From Sphaerisporangium rhizosphaerae (GTDB taxonomy: Bacteria > Actinomycetota > Actinomycetes > Streptosporangiales > Streptosporangiaceae), in NCBI RefSeq assembly GCF_042665155.1, contig NZ_JBHTCG010000009.1, forward strand, positions 1-64,000: 64,000 nt of DNA, written 5' to 3'. Position numbers and translations under genes: made by a program. Below, piece by piece: positions 45,193 through 53,065 of the stretch. Every line of letters begins with the position of its first letter. Within the stretch, counting starts at the first letter, position 1. Under the pieces are notes generated by a model. That model saw only the letters and a program-made list of their open reading frames with translations, had not been told where the DNA came from and made no database searches.

Positions 45193-46391
45193 AGTGCCGC
45201 CAGGGACCGGTCCAGTGCGGCGGAGACCTCCTCGCGGGTGGACGCGGTGGCGGTGGCGAAGGCCACGCGGGCTTCCATCTGGTCCTTGTTCGGCAGTTGG
45301 ACGACGTCGCCTGGGCTGACGAGGGGAACGGCGAGGTCCGTCTCCGCAGGAAGGGCCGACTCGTCGAAGGCGATCTCCGCTACGCGGGTCTCGGGCCATG
45401 GGGGGTAGGCGAACCTGATTCCGGCGCATGACGTGCGCACCGGTGTCAGGTCGGGGACGGCGCCGCAGGACACGTCGGCCAGGGCCAGGCCGGGGGCCAC
45501 ACCGGAGGCGTTGCCGCACAGGTAGGAGATGAGGTCGCCGCCCAGCCGACCGTTGATCTCGATGAGTTTCGGGCCCTTGTCGGTGAGTTTGAGTTCGGTG
45601 TGCGTGGCGCCGGTCGAGTAGCCGATGGCGGTGTGGACCTGGGTGAGGAACGTGGTGATCGCGGGGTCGGCCAGCAGCGGGTCGGCGGCGTGCGTCCAGT
45701 GGCCGGTCTCCTCGAAGTACGGCGCGTAGCCCATCTCCTTGTGCGAGACGAGGATCGGCATGACCCGGCCGTTCCGCACGACCGAGTCGACGGCGATCTC
45801 CTGGCCGGTGAGGTACTCCTCGATCAGGACGGAGCGGCCTGAGGATCGCAGGTCGGCGGCCGGGAGGCGGTGCGCGGAGGGGAAGTGGCCGGCCAGCTCC
45901 CCGGCGTCGTGGATGAGCGCGACGGCCTGGCTCGCGACGCCGCCTCTCGGCTTGATGACGACGGGGTAGCCGAACTCGCCGGCCACGGCGCACGCCTCGG
46001 CGAGGTCGGCCACCAGGACGGATCGGGGCTGGGGGACGCCGCGTGCGGCGAGGGCCGAGCGGGTGAGGTGTTTGTCGCGGCAGGCGCGCGCGGCGCCGGG
46101 ACCGGGGCCTGGCAGGCCCGCGGCGGCCGCGGCGAGGGCGGTGTCGACGACGTGGTCCTCGGCCCACGTCATGATGCCGTCGACGCCGCCTTGCGCGACG
46201 ACCTCTTCGACGGCGGCCGCGATGCCGTCCGGCGTCATGCCGGGGACGACGCTGACGCCGGTGACGTACGGCGTCTCCCATTCGGCCGCTCTGCCGATGA
46301 CGATGTGGACGTCGTGGCGCTCACCGATGCCGCGCAGCATGAACTCGCGGTACAGGCGGGGCCCTGTCCCGACGACGACCAGCCTCGTCAT
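45168..46391 (-). CDS. ATP-grasp ligase
   Basis: A 407-residue carboxylate-amine ligase. The preATP domain is followed by the ATP-grasp fold: phosphate-binding Lys in YPVVIKPRGGVASQAV, adenine/phosphate contacts in SVLIEEYLTGQEIAVDS, and magnesium-binding residues in GPKLIEINGRLGGDLISYL. Enzymes of this class join amino acids to dipeptides or load them on carrier proteins. In this cluster it could make the dipeptide form of the product, as the ATP-grasp protein does in tabtoxin synthesis, or load a carrier protein as in butirosin synthesis. It overlaps the cupin gene by ATGA. Confidence 0.82.
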   Translation of the reverse strand: MTRLVVVGTGPRLYREFMLRGIGERHDVHIVIGRAAEWETPYVTGVSVVPGMTPDGIAAAVEEVVAQGGVDGIMTWAEDHVVDTALAAAAAGLPGPGPGAARACRDKHLTRSALAARGVPQPRSVLVADLAEACAVAGEFGYPVVIKPRGGVASQAVALIHDAGELAGHFPSAHRLPAADLRSSGRSVLIEEYLTGQEIAVDSVVRNGRVMPILVSHKEMGYAPYFEETGHWTHAADPLLADPAITTFLTQVHTAIGYSTGATHTELKLTDKGPKLIEINGRLGGDLISYLCGNASGVAPGLALADVSCGAVPDLTPVRTSCAGIRFAYPPWPETRVAEIAFDESALPAETDLAVPLVSPGDVVQLPNKDQMEARVAFATATASTREEVSAALDRSLAALRCTWSPA

Positions 46392-46939
46392 GCCGGCCGC
46401 TTCGCGCCGATGCCGACGAACGCCATCAGTGCCGGGGTCTCGGAGCGGTTGTGCCAGGCGTGCGGGGTCCCCTGCTGGACGACGCAGGCGCCGGGGGTGA
46501 GCCGCACCTCCTCACCGGAGTCGAGTTCGAGCCACAGCTCGCCTTCGAGGCAGATGCCGTAGTCGAGGGTGTCGGTGGTGTGCATCCCCGAGCCGTCGCC
46601 GGGTTCGAAGGCGTCGATCAGGCCGGGGAGGCGTTCCCGGACCTCCGCGTCGATCTCGGCCTGGTCATCGGGGGACGGTGGTCCGGTGAGCGCGGACGCG
46701 GGCGGGAAGCGCACGAGCAGGAGCCGCGTGCCGCCGATCCCGGCGAAGAACGGCAGCGAGATCGGGCCGGTGGCCTTCGGGCCGACGGTCGCGCCGCCGT
46801 CGGGGCTGCCCCACATCAGGTACATCTCCTGGCCGAGGAGCGCGCGTGCCGTGACCGGCGGGACGAGCGTGTCGCGGACGACGACCGCTTTGTCGTCCGG
46901 GCCGTAGCCGGTCACGATCAGGCGTGGATCGATCGGCAT
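46388..46939 (-). CDS. Cupin-domain protein of the biosynthetic operon
   Basis: 183 residues. A conserved N-terminal region (YLMWGSPDGGATVGPKATGP) precedes a C-terminal cupin barrel: GSGMHTTDTLDYGICLEGELWLELDSGEEVRLTPGACVVQQGTPHAWHN in outline, giving one His in the first motif, a Glu, and two His in the second. A metal-dependent enzyme step is possible, but ligands in motif 1 are incomplete. It overlaps the genes on both sides, so it belongs to the operon. Confidence 0.72.
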   Translation of the reverse strand: MPIDPRLIVTGYGPDDKAVVVRDTLVPPVTARALLGQEMYLMWGSPDGGATVGPKATGPISLPFFAGIGGTRLLLVRFPPASALTGPPSPDDQAEIDAEVRERLPGLIDAFEPGDGSGMHTTDTLDYGICLEGELWLELDSGEEVRLTPGACVVQQGTPHAWHNRSETPALMAFVGIGAKRPA

Positions 46940-47877
46940 CAGAGTCCCCCCAGTCCCCGCAGCCGCTTCAGCATGTCCTCCTCGGCCGCGCGGAGCTCCG
47001 CGCACGCGGCGGCCACGCGGGAGGCGTCCACCCGGCCGATCGCCTTGCCGATCATCAGCTGGTTCCTGATGTCCCTGCACCGGCCGACGAGGTCGGCGAG
47101 CGCCGGATCGGCGTCCGCGTACGCCGGTTGCCGCTTCGCGAACTCCCGCAGGCAGGCCCGTGACCCCTCGTACACCGAGAAGGCGTCGTACAGCAGGGCG
47201 ATGGTGCGCGCCGGGGTGAGCCACGGTGTCGCCAGCAGGTCCGCGACCCCGTCGAGCAGCGCGTAGGTGTCGTCGTAGGTCCGCAGGACCTCGGTGAACG
47301 CCGCCGACGACCCGGCCGCCGCGGCGGCGGCGTCGTACGGGCCGGCGGGGAACCAGCTGACGTGCCGCAGTTTGCCGTTGTCGTACGCCGCGGCGACGAC
47401 GTCCTCGGGATAGGCGTACCGGCACAGCACACTGGCCTGGTTGTCGTCGAGGATCGACCAGAGGCCGTCGGCGCGGGAGGTGAGGGTGATGGTGTGGACG
47501 ACGTGCTCGGTGCGGTACTCGGGGGTGTGCGGGAGGTAGTAGACGTCGATGAACAGGATCACGTAACCGGTGCGCTCGACGGTGTCGAAGATCAGCTCGC
47601 GTGCCTGCGCGTAGGTGTCGAACGGCACGTACTCGCGGGTGATCCCGACGCGTGCGAGCGCGGCGGGGTCGAGGAGGTCGCTCTGGAAGTCGTACTTCGG
47701 CCGGCCGAGGCGGATGACCTGGTCGGCGATGTCGTCTCCGGCGACCAGGCAGTTGTAGAAGGTCAGCGGCAGGTCGGGGACACGCTCGGCGAGCATGACC
47801 ATGGCCTGCCGCTGGTAGCAGTTGAGGAACGACCGGTCGTACAACTGCTGGTCGTAGTCGTGGACGAGATCCTTCAT
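46939..47877 (-). CDS. BtrH-like N-terminal-domain protein (putative carrier-protein acyltransferase)
   Basis: A 312-residue protein with the BtrH-type papain-like opening: SFLNCYQRQAMVMLAERVPDL with the candidate nucleophile Cys20, a later His in YRTEHVVHTITLT and an Asp in WSILDDNQASV, consistent with a Cys-His-Asp triad. BtrH itself transfers an acyl group from a carrier protein to the butirosin aminoglycoside. Two carrier proteins are encoded in the same operon, so a similar transfer or release step is likely. The C-terminal half is helical and not recognised. Family assignment is moderate. Confidence 0.62.
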   Translation of the reverse strand: MKDLVHDYDQQLYDRSFLNCYQRQAMVMLAERVPDLPLTFYNCLVAGDDIADQVIRLGRPKYDFQSDLLDPAALARVGITREYVPFDTYAQARELIFDTVERTGYVILFIDVYYLPHTPEYRTEHVVHTITLTSRADGLWSILDDNQASVLCRYAYPEDVVAAAYDNGKLRHVSWFPAGPYDAAAAAAGSSAAFTEVLRTYDDTYALLDGVADLLATPWLTPARTIALLYDAFSVYEGSRACLREFAKRQPAYADADPALADLVGRCRDIRNQLMIGKAIGRVDASRVAAACAELRAAEEDMLKRLRGLGGL

Positions 47878-47881
47878 GTCG

Positions 47882-48337
47882 TCAGATCGTCCGGGTCATG
47901 AAGTAGCTGTGCGGGTCGGGGCCGTAGCCTTCGAACGGGCCGCAGGCTTCGAAGCCGAACTTCTCGTACAGCTTCCTGGCCTGCTCGAAGTGCTCGGTCG
48001 CGCCGGTCTCCAGGCTGAGCCGTTCGATGCCCATCGCCTTGGCCTCCGCCAGCATGTGGGTGAGGAGCAGGCTCGCGACGCCGTCGCGCCGGCGCTCGGG
48101 GGCGGTGCGCATGGACTTGATCTCGGCGTGCGTGCCGTCGATGCGCTTGATCGCGCCGCAGCCGACGAGCCGGTCGCCGTCGTACACCGACCAGAACGTG
48201 ACCTCCGGGACCCGGAGCCTGTCGAGGTCGAGTGCGTACACGCTCTCGGAGGGGGTGATGGCGTGCATCTCCCGCAGGTGGTCCTCCAGGAACGCGGCGA
48301 TCTCCGGGCCGCGGAGATCGTCGAGCACGATCTTCAT
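47882..48337 (-). CDS. GNAT-family N-acetyltransferase
   Basis: 151 residues with the acetyl-CoA site SMRTAPERRRDGVASLLLTHML (Q/RxxGxG/A pattern) and GIERLSLETGATEHFEQARKLYEKFGFEACGPF. In this cluster it may protect the product or an intermediate by acetylation, a known self-resistance route for glutamine-synthetase-directed toxins; this is inference. TGGAGG precedes the ATG, which overlaps the KASIII-like gene. Confidence 0.82.
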   Translation of the reverse strand: MKIVLDDLRGPEIAAFLEDHLREMHAITPSESVYALDLDRLRVPEVTFWSVYDGDRLVGCGAIKRIDGTHAEIKSMRTAPERRRDGVASLLLTHMLAEAKAMGIERLSLETGATEHFEQARKLYEKFGFEACGPFEGYGPDPHSYFMTRTI

Positions 48338-49239
48338 GTACTTGCCTCCAGTAGTGCGCACGCGAAGAAGCCCGGCGCGGAGGCCTGCGCGAGGTAGAGA
48401 GCTCCTGGCTCCAGGCCGGTCTTGTGGTGGTAATCCATCAGATTGATCAGCCAGTCGGCGTTGCCGCAATGACCGTACCGGGTCATCGGCTCCTGGAAGT
48501 AGAGCTTCCCGCGGGCCTGTCCGGCGGCCATCGCGTTGAAGGTCGCGATGGGTGCGAACAGGCTCGAAGTGAAGATCTTCGCGACGTCGTCCGGCGCGCG
48601 TCCGGCCTGGCCGAACGCCTGGCCGAGCGCGGCCCGCGCCACCGACTGCCGGGTCGCGAACGTGTCCTGGCCGACCATGCCCAAGAAGTCGGCGGCGACA
48701 CCGGTCCCCGCGAGCGTGAGGCCGGCGTGGTCACGGCTGATGAGGCAGCCGGCCACGGCGTCACCGAAGACCGCGAAGGACTTCACCCGGTCGCGGTCGT
48801 CCGGTGTGAAGTCCAGCGCCACCAGTACGACGTTGCGCGCGTCCGCGCCGGCCAGGCCCCAGGCGTACCGCAGAGCCTCGATGGAGCTGCAGCACTGCTG
48901 GAGCGACACGATCGCGGGAACGCACGCGGTGAGCCCGGCGGCGCGCATGACGTCGACGGCGACGTCCCTGCCGAGCAGGCCGAGCACGCCGTCGGAGGTC
49001 GCGAGCACGAGCCGGTCCACCTCGGCCGCGCGGACGCCGTGCTCGCTCAGCACCTTGGCCACACAGTCCACGATGTACGGGGTGACCGGCCCGGTCATCT
49101 TCCGGTACGTGCCCGTCCCCATCGCGGCGAACGCGGTGTCCGGCGACACCGCGCGCCACAGGTCCTCGAACCCGGGGATGCCCTCAGGACGGCCTTCGGC
49201 GTGACCGGTGACGCAGGCGAAGGACCCGATGGCCGCCAC
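48334..49239 (-). CDS. KASIII-like thiolase-fold acyltransferase with altered active site
   Basis: 301 residues with the thiolase fold of FabH relatives. The nucleophile region is SLQQCCSSIEALRYA (Cys116 or Cys117), followed by VLVALDFTP and FAVFGDAVAGCLISR. The His of the canonical PHQAN segment is replaced (FTSSLFAPIATFNAM), and the Asn of YGNTS becomes His in RYGHCGNADWL. A decarboxylating condensing enzyme needs the Cys-His-Asn set, so acyl transfer in the manner of CerJ/DpsC-type relatives is more likely. The GTG start directly follows the stop of the carrier-protein gene. Confidence 0.75.
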   Translation of the reverse strand: MAAIGSFACVTGHAEGRPEGIPGFEDLWRAVSPDTAFAAMGTGTYRKMTGPVTPYIVDCVAKVLSEHGVRAAEVDRLVLATSDGVLGLLGRDVAVDVMRAAGLTACVPAIVSLQQCCSSIEALRYAWGLAGADARNVVLVALDFTPDDRDRVKSFAVFGDAVAGCLISRDHAGLTLAGTGVAADFLGMVGQDTFATRQSVARAALGQAFGQAGRAPDDVAKIFTSSLFAPIATFNAMAAGQARGKLYFQEPMTRYGHCGNADWLINLMDYHHKTGLEPGALYLAQASAPGFFACALLEAST

Positions 49240-49518
49240 TCAGACCTCGACCGGCGCGCCGGCGTCGATCTCCTCGATCACCGACAGGATGCCTTCGACC
49301 TCGTCGAGCATCGGCACCCACTCGGGACGCAGCGCGATCTTCCCGTCGGCCTTCTCCTCGATGTAGTTGTTGACGAGGATGAGGATGTTGAGCGAGCTGA
49401 TGCCGAGTTCGGCGCGTGAGGTGCTCTGCGCGACCTCCTCGTAGGTGAGGTCCGGCGCCATCGGCTGCGTGCCGAGGAAGTCGACGAAGTTCCTCAGCCG
49501 GTCGTCGATCTCAGGCAT
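49240..49518 (-). CDS. Acyl/peptidyl carrier protein 1
   Basis: 92 acidic residues with one phosphopantetheine site: ELGISSLNILILVNNYIEE, Ser42 being the attachment point (Ser replaces the usual preceding Asp). It overlaps the SyrB2-like gene by eight bases and is followed at once by the KASIII-like gene, so it is the natural carrier for the substrate of both. Confidence 0.82.
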   Translation of the reverse strand: MPEIDDRLRNFVDFLGTQPMAPDLTYEEVAQSTSRAELGISSLNILILVNNYIEEKADGKIALRPEWVPMLDEVEGILSVIEEIDAGAPVEV

Positions 49519-50419
49519 TGGCCACCCGCCTGAACTCGTAGCCGTTGAGGTTCTCGGTGTAGATCCGGTTGTAGCCGTACCTGTCCTCGCCGGAGACCAG
49601 GACGCAGCCGTGGTAGTCGAGGCTGATCTCGTCGCCGAACTCGACCAGCTTGTCCACGTGCTCGTACACCTTGGTCTGCGGGATCACGTACCTGGAGGCG
49701 TAGCCGAGGCGGGTCTGGTCGCTGATGTTCGGCAGGGACCCGTGGACGCATTTCTCGACGAACAGGACGAACTGGCCGGGTTCCATCTCCATCTCGACGA
49801 CCTCGTCCTTCTCCGGGTCCCAGCTCGGGTCGATCTGGAGCTCGGAGTAGTCGTAGCCGAAGAAGTCGGTCTTGCGCTCCGGGCTCTTGTGGAGCCGCTT
49901 GTTCTCGTCGTAGAACCAGCGCTTCTGGCTGCCGCGGATGAAGCGCAGGCAGCCGTTCTCGCGTCCGGCCGGGGAGAAGGCGGTCCAGACGCTGACGTCC
50001 TGGAGGACCGTGTCGTCGTCGCGGCTGTAGGCGAAGTTCAGTGAAGGCGTGGCGGCGGTCGTGGTCTCGCCGACGATGTACTTCTCGACCTGGTGCCAGC
50101 CGGTGCCGGCGTCACCCGGCTGCTTCTGGAAGATGTTGGACTTCCAGCAGATGATGTCCTCGCCGAGGAGTGAGCGCAGCTTGTTCACGATCTCGGGCCG
50201 CGAGATGTGCTCGGAGAGCGTGTCGCAGTCCAGGTGCCGGTCATAGTTGATGATCGTCGAGTTGTGCGGCTTGTTCTTCGACAGCGCCATCTCGATCATG
50301 GCCTTGCTCCAGATCTTCTGAGCCTCGCCGGGCTCGTACAGATCGAAGGGGCCAACGTAGCCGTTGTCCTTGAAGAACTGGACCTGCTCGGCGGTGAGAC
50401 CGTCGGTCAGCGATGTCAT
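49511..50419 (-). CDS. SyrB2-like Fe(II)/2-oxoglutarate enzyme, possible aliphatic halogenase
   Basis: 302 residues that follow the carrier-protein-dependent chlorinase SyrB2 over the full length, including INYDRHLDCDTLSEHISRPEI, PGDAGTGWHQVEKY, SVWTAFSPAGRENGCLRFI, FFGYDYSELQID and GYASRYV. The iron ligands are His109 and His226, with Arg243 for oxoglutarate. The third ligand position, Asp/Glu in hydroxylases and Ala in SyrB2 (HQA), is Val111 here (HQV). A missing carboxylate opens a site for halide, but Val is bulkier than the Ala/Gly of known halogenases. The ATG at 50419 overlaps the amidohydrolase stop. Confidence 0.82.
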   Translation of the reverse strand: MTSLTDGLTAEQVQFFKDNGYVGPFDLYEPGEAQKIWSKAMIEMALSKNKPHNSTIINYDRHLDCDTLSEHISRPEIVNKLRSLLGEDIICWKSNIFQKQPGDAGTGWHQVEKYIVGETTTAATPSLNFAYSRDDDTVLQDVSVWTAFSPAGRENGCLRFIRGSQKRWFYDENKRLHKSPERKTDFFGYDYSELQIDPSWDPEKDEVVEMEMEPGQFVLFVEKCVHGSLPNISDQTRLGYASRYVIPQTKVYEHVDKLVEFGDEISLDYHGCVLVSGEDRYGYNRIYTENLNGYEFRRVANA

Positions 50420-51339
50420 CTGCCCGTACCCTTCTTGTCGAGGAGCCGTTGTGCGTTTTTCCACATGAACAGGTCGCGGTCGGCCTGGGTCATCTCAGCC
50501 GGGAAGGCTCCTTCGGCTGTGAGTCGTTCCACGAAGCCGGCCTGCTTGCCCTGCAACCGGAAGATCGGCCAGTCGGTCCCGAACAGCACCTTGTGGTTGA
50601 TGTTGCGGCGGAAGAACCGGTTGAGCCCGGCCACCCCGTCGGGGGCCTCGTAACCGCTGGCGTCGATGTAGACGTTGGGCCGGTTGTTGCAGAGCATCGC
50701 GCACTCGTCGGGGTAGTGGACGCTGCCGTGCGCGAGCACGAAGTCCACGCCGGGGAAGTCCCGCGCGGGCCGGTCCACGTAGATCGGCAGCGCGATCTCG
50801 AAGTCGAGGGCGGGGGAGGTCGCGCCGATGTGCGACAGCACCGGCAGCCGGTGCTGCGCGCAGATCTCGTAGAACGGGTAGAGCGCCTTGTCGTCGAGGC
50901 GGTAGCCGCACGGCGGGTAGAGCTTCATCCCGTCGAAGCCGTACTCGACGATGGCCCGTTCGAACAGCGCGATCCCGTCGGCTCCCCACCGCGGGTCGAC
51001 GCCGACCAGGACGCGGAAGCGGCCGGGGTGCCGGTCGGTCACCACCTTGTGGTGGTCGACGATCTCCTCGATGGTGTGCGTGCCGTCCTTCAGCGCGTAG
51101 GTGAAGTCCGGCATCAGCAGCACGGCCTCGTCGATCCCCGCCCCGTCCATCTCCTTGACGAGCTGGTCGCACAGCGGATCCTGGAGGGTCGCGTCGTGCA
51201 TGCGGCGCAGGTGTTCCTTACGCGCCGGCAGGCCGCGCGCGTGCATGGCCACGGCCATGTTGTCGATGACCCCGTCGCGGAACGACGGCGGGAAGCACAT
51301 CTCGGCCGCGACGTGGCAGTGGAAGTCGATGATCTTCAT
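50416..51339 (-). CDS. Amidohydrolase-2 family metal-dependent hydrolase
   Basis: 307 residues, TIM-barrel amidohydrolase. Metal ligands are HCH near the N-terminus (DFHCHVAAE), His in LSHIGATSP, His in FVLAHGSVHYP and Asp in LFGTDWPIFR. Family members hydrolyse or decarboxylate small acids. It overlaps both neighbours, the carrier protein and the SyrB2-like enzyme, so it acts in the same pathway; the substrate is unknown. Confidence 0.78.
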   Translation of the reverse strand: MKIIDFHCHVAAEMCFPPSFRDGVIDNMAVAMHARGLPARKEHLRRMHDATLQDPLCDQLVKEMDGAGIDEAVLLMPDFTYALKDGTHTIEEIVDHHKVVTDRHPGRFRVLVGVDPRWGADGIALFERAIVEYGFDGMKLYPPCGYRLDDKALYPFYEICAQHRLPVLSHIGATSPALDFEIALPIYVDRPARDFPGVDFVLAHGSVHYPDECAMLCNNRPNVYIDASGYEAPDGVAGLNRFFRRNINHKVLFGTDWPIFRLQGKQAGFVERLTAEGAFPAEMTQADRDLFMWKNAQRLLDKKGTGR

Positions 51340-51566
51340 GAGCCCGCCTTCAGGCAGATGCCGACGATGTCGTGCACGTATTCGGCCTCGATGAACTCCA
51401 CGATGTGCCGCATGGTGTCGATGCCGGTCTGCTCCTCAAGAACGAACACGATGCTCATGAGCCCGATCGAGTCGACGCCGAGGTCGTTCCTGAGGCTCAT
51501 GTGCGGCGCGACGTCCTTGCCTGGCAGGACGCCGGCGATGATCTGGCAGAGCTCGTCCTCGGTCAC
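51336..51566 (-). CDS. Acyl/peptidyl carrier protein 2
   Basis: 76 residues with the phosphopantetheine motif NDLGVDSIGLMSIVF (Ser33). Its ATG overlaps the end of the AMP-ligase gene, suggesting that the ligase loads this carrier. Confidence 0.85.
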   Translation of the reverse strand: MTEDELCQIIAGVLPGKDVAPHMSLRNDLGVDSIGLMSIVFVLEEQTGIDTMRHIVEFIEAEYVHDIVGICLKAGS

Positions 51567-53065
51567 CCGTTCTCACTCGTCCAGACGGTGCGCCTGACCG
51601 CGCCACGGTCGATCTTGAAGTTCCTGGTCAGCAGACCGCTCTCCACGGTGAGCTCCTCCGCCGGGCGGACGAGAGTCGTCGCGATGCGGTGCGACGGCTC
51701 GTGGTCCGCGTTCATCCGCGTGATGTGCGCCTCGACCTCGGCCGCCTTGCCCGGGTCGTCCAGCCAGACGACGCAGGCGAGCAGCGCGGCGCCGTCCGGC
51801 AGGGCCACCATGGCGCGGACACCGGGAAAGGCGCGTTCGATGCCGGCCTCGAGCTCGGCCGGGTTGATCTTCACACCGCTCCGGGTGATGATCACGTTGT
51901 TCTCGCGGCCGGTGAGCCGCAGGAAGCCGTCCTCAAGGACCCCGAGGTCGCCGGTGACGATCCTGCCGTCGGGGAGGAAGACGGCGTCCTGCGTCTCGAC
52001 GCCTTCGTACACGTACCCGGCGACCTGCGGCCGTTCGGCGCGCACGACGACCTCGCCGTCGTCGCCGAGTTCGACGGTGACGCCGTCCACGGGCCGTCCC
52101 GCCGTGCCGGCCCTGGCCGCGCCCGGCACGTTCATGGCGATCCAGCCGATCTCGGTGCTGCCGTAGATCTCGTACAGCGGCGCGCCGAGCTCGTGGAACA
52201 GCCTGACCATGGCCGGCGGCACCGGCGCGGACCCGGTGTACATGAGCCGCACCCGCGACCCGTACATCGACAGCCATCCGCGGCCCTTGTCCATGCGCTC
52301 GGCCGGGTCGGCGGCCATGACCCGGTTGTGGAGCACTTCGAAGAAGGACGGCGGGCCGAGGATGATCGTGGGTTCCACGACCTTGAGCGCCTGGAACATG
52401 ATCTCCGGCGGGACGACGGTGGCCGCGCAGCCCGTCCAGATCGCGAGGTAGGTGAGGTAGCGCTGCTGGAAGTTCGAGTACGGCATCACGATCAGGATGT
52501 CGTCGTCCGTCGTGACCCGCCACGCGCGTGCCGACAGCTCAACGGTGTTGGCGATGCCGTCGTCGGTGAGCATCAGGCCCTTCTGGGTCCCGGCGGTCCC
52601 CGAGGAGAACGCGATCGTGCGCACTCCGGGCGGCAGCGCCGGGACGTCGTCGTGCCGCGCCGGGCCGAGCTTGACCGGCCGTTCGGACAGGACCGCGGTG
52701 GCCGCCGGCAGGCCGGCCTCGCCGGAGAGCGGCCGGGTCACCAGCAGCGCGGCCAGACGGTAGCGCTCGACGAACGCGCCGATCTCCGCCGGTTCGTGAC
52801 GGTTCTCCGCGGGGATGGCGACGGGGACGCAGCCGAGCGCGAGCAGCGCGAGGTCGGCGAGAATCCATTCGTAGGAGTTAGGGCCGAGCACGCCGACGAG
52901 GTCACCCGGGCGAAGGCCGCTGTCGCGCAGCTCGGACATGAGCCGGACGGCGTCGTCGTGGGTCTCGCCGTAGGTCTTGACCAGCGTGGTCCCGTCGCGC
53001 GCCACGAACCGCATCCGCTGCGCGGGATGCTCGGCGAGCTTGTCCACCAAGGAGTCAACGAACAT
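51563..53065 (-). CDS. AMP-forming acyl/aminoacyl ligase
   Basis: A 500-residue stand-alone adenylating enzyme. The phosphate loop is AFSSGTAGTQKGLM (about 152-165), the A5 motif YEIYGSTEIGWIAMN, A7 GRIVTGDLG, A8 RENNVIITRSGVKINPAELE, and a C-terminal catalytic Lys in TRNFKIDRG. It activates a carboxylic acid, probably for transfer to the carrier protein encoded directly downstream. Substrate-binding residues do not allow a safe substrate call. Confidence 0.85.
   Translation of the reverse strand: MFVDSLVDKLAEHPAQRMRFVARDGTTLVKTYGETHDDAVRLMSELRDSGLRPGDLVGVLGPNSYEWILADLALLALGCVPVAIPAENRHEPAEIGAFVERYRLAALLVTRPLSGEAGLPAATAVLSERPVKLGPARHDDVPALPPGVRTIAFSSGTAGTQKGLMLTDDGIANTVELSARAWRVTTDDDILIVMPYSNFQQRYLTYLAIWTGCAATVVPPEIMFQALKVVEPTIILGPPSFFEVLHNRVMAADPAERMDKGRGWLSMYGSRVRLMYTGSAPVPPAMVRLFHELGAPLYEIYGSTEIGWIAMNVPGAARAGTAGRPVDGVTVELGDDGEVVVRAERPQVAGYVYEGVETQDAVFLPDGRIVTGDLGVLEDGFLRLTGRENNVIITRSGVKINPAELEAGIERAFPGVRAMVALPDGAALLACVVWLDDPGKAAEVEAHITRMNADHEPSHRIATTLVRPAEELTVESGLLTRNFKIDRGAVRRTVWTSENG

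Noticed and set aside
49511..50419. Calling the SyrB2-like protein simply phytanoyl-CoA dioxygenase
   Set aside because: The general family name hides full-length similarity to carrier-protein-dependent halogenases and the missing carboxylate ligand.
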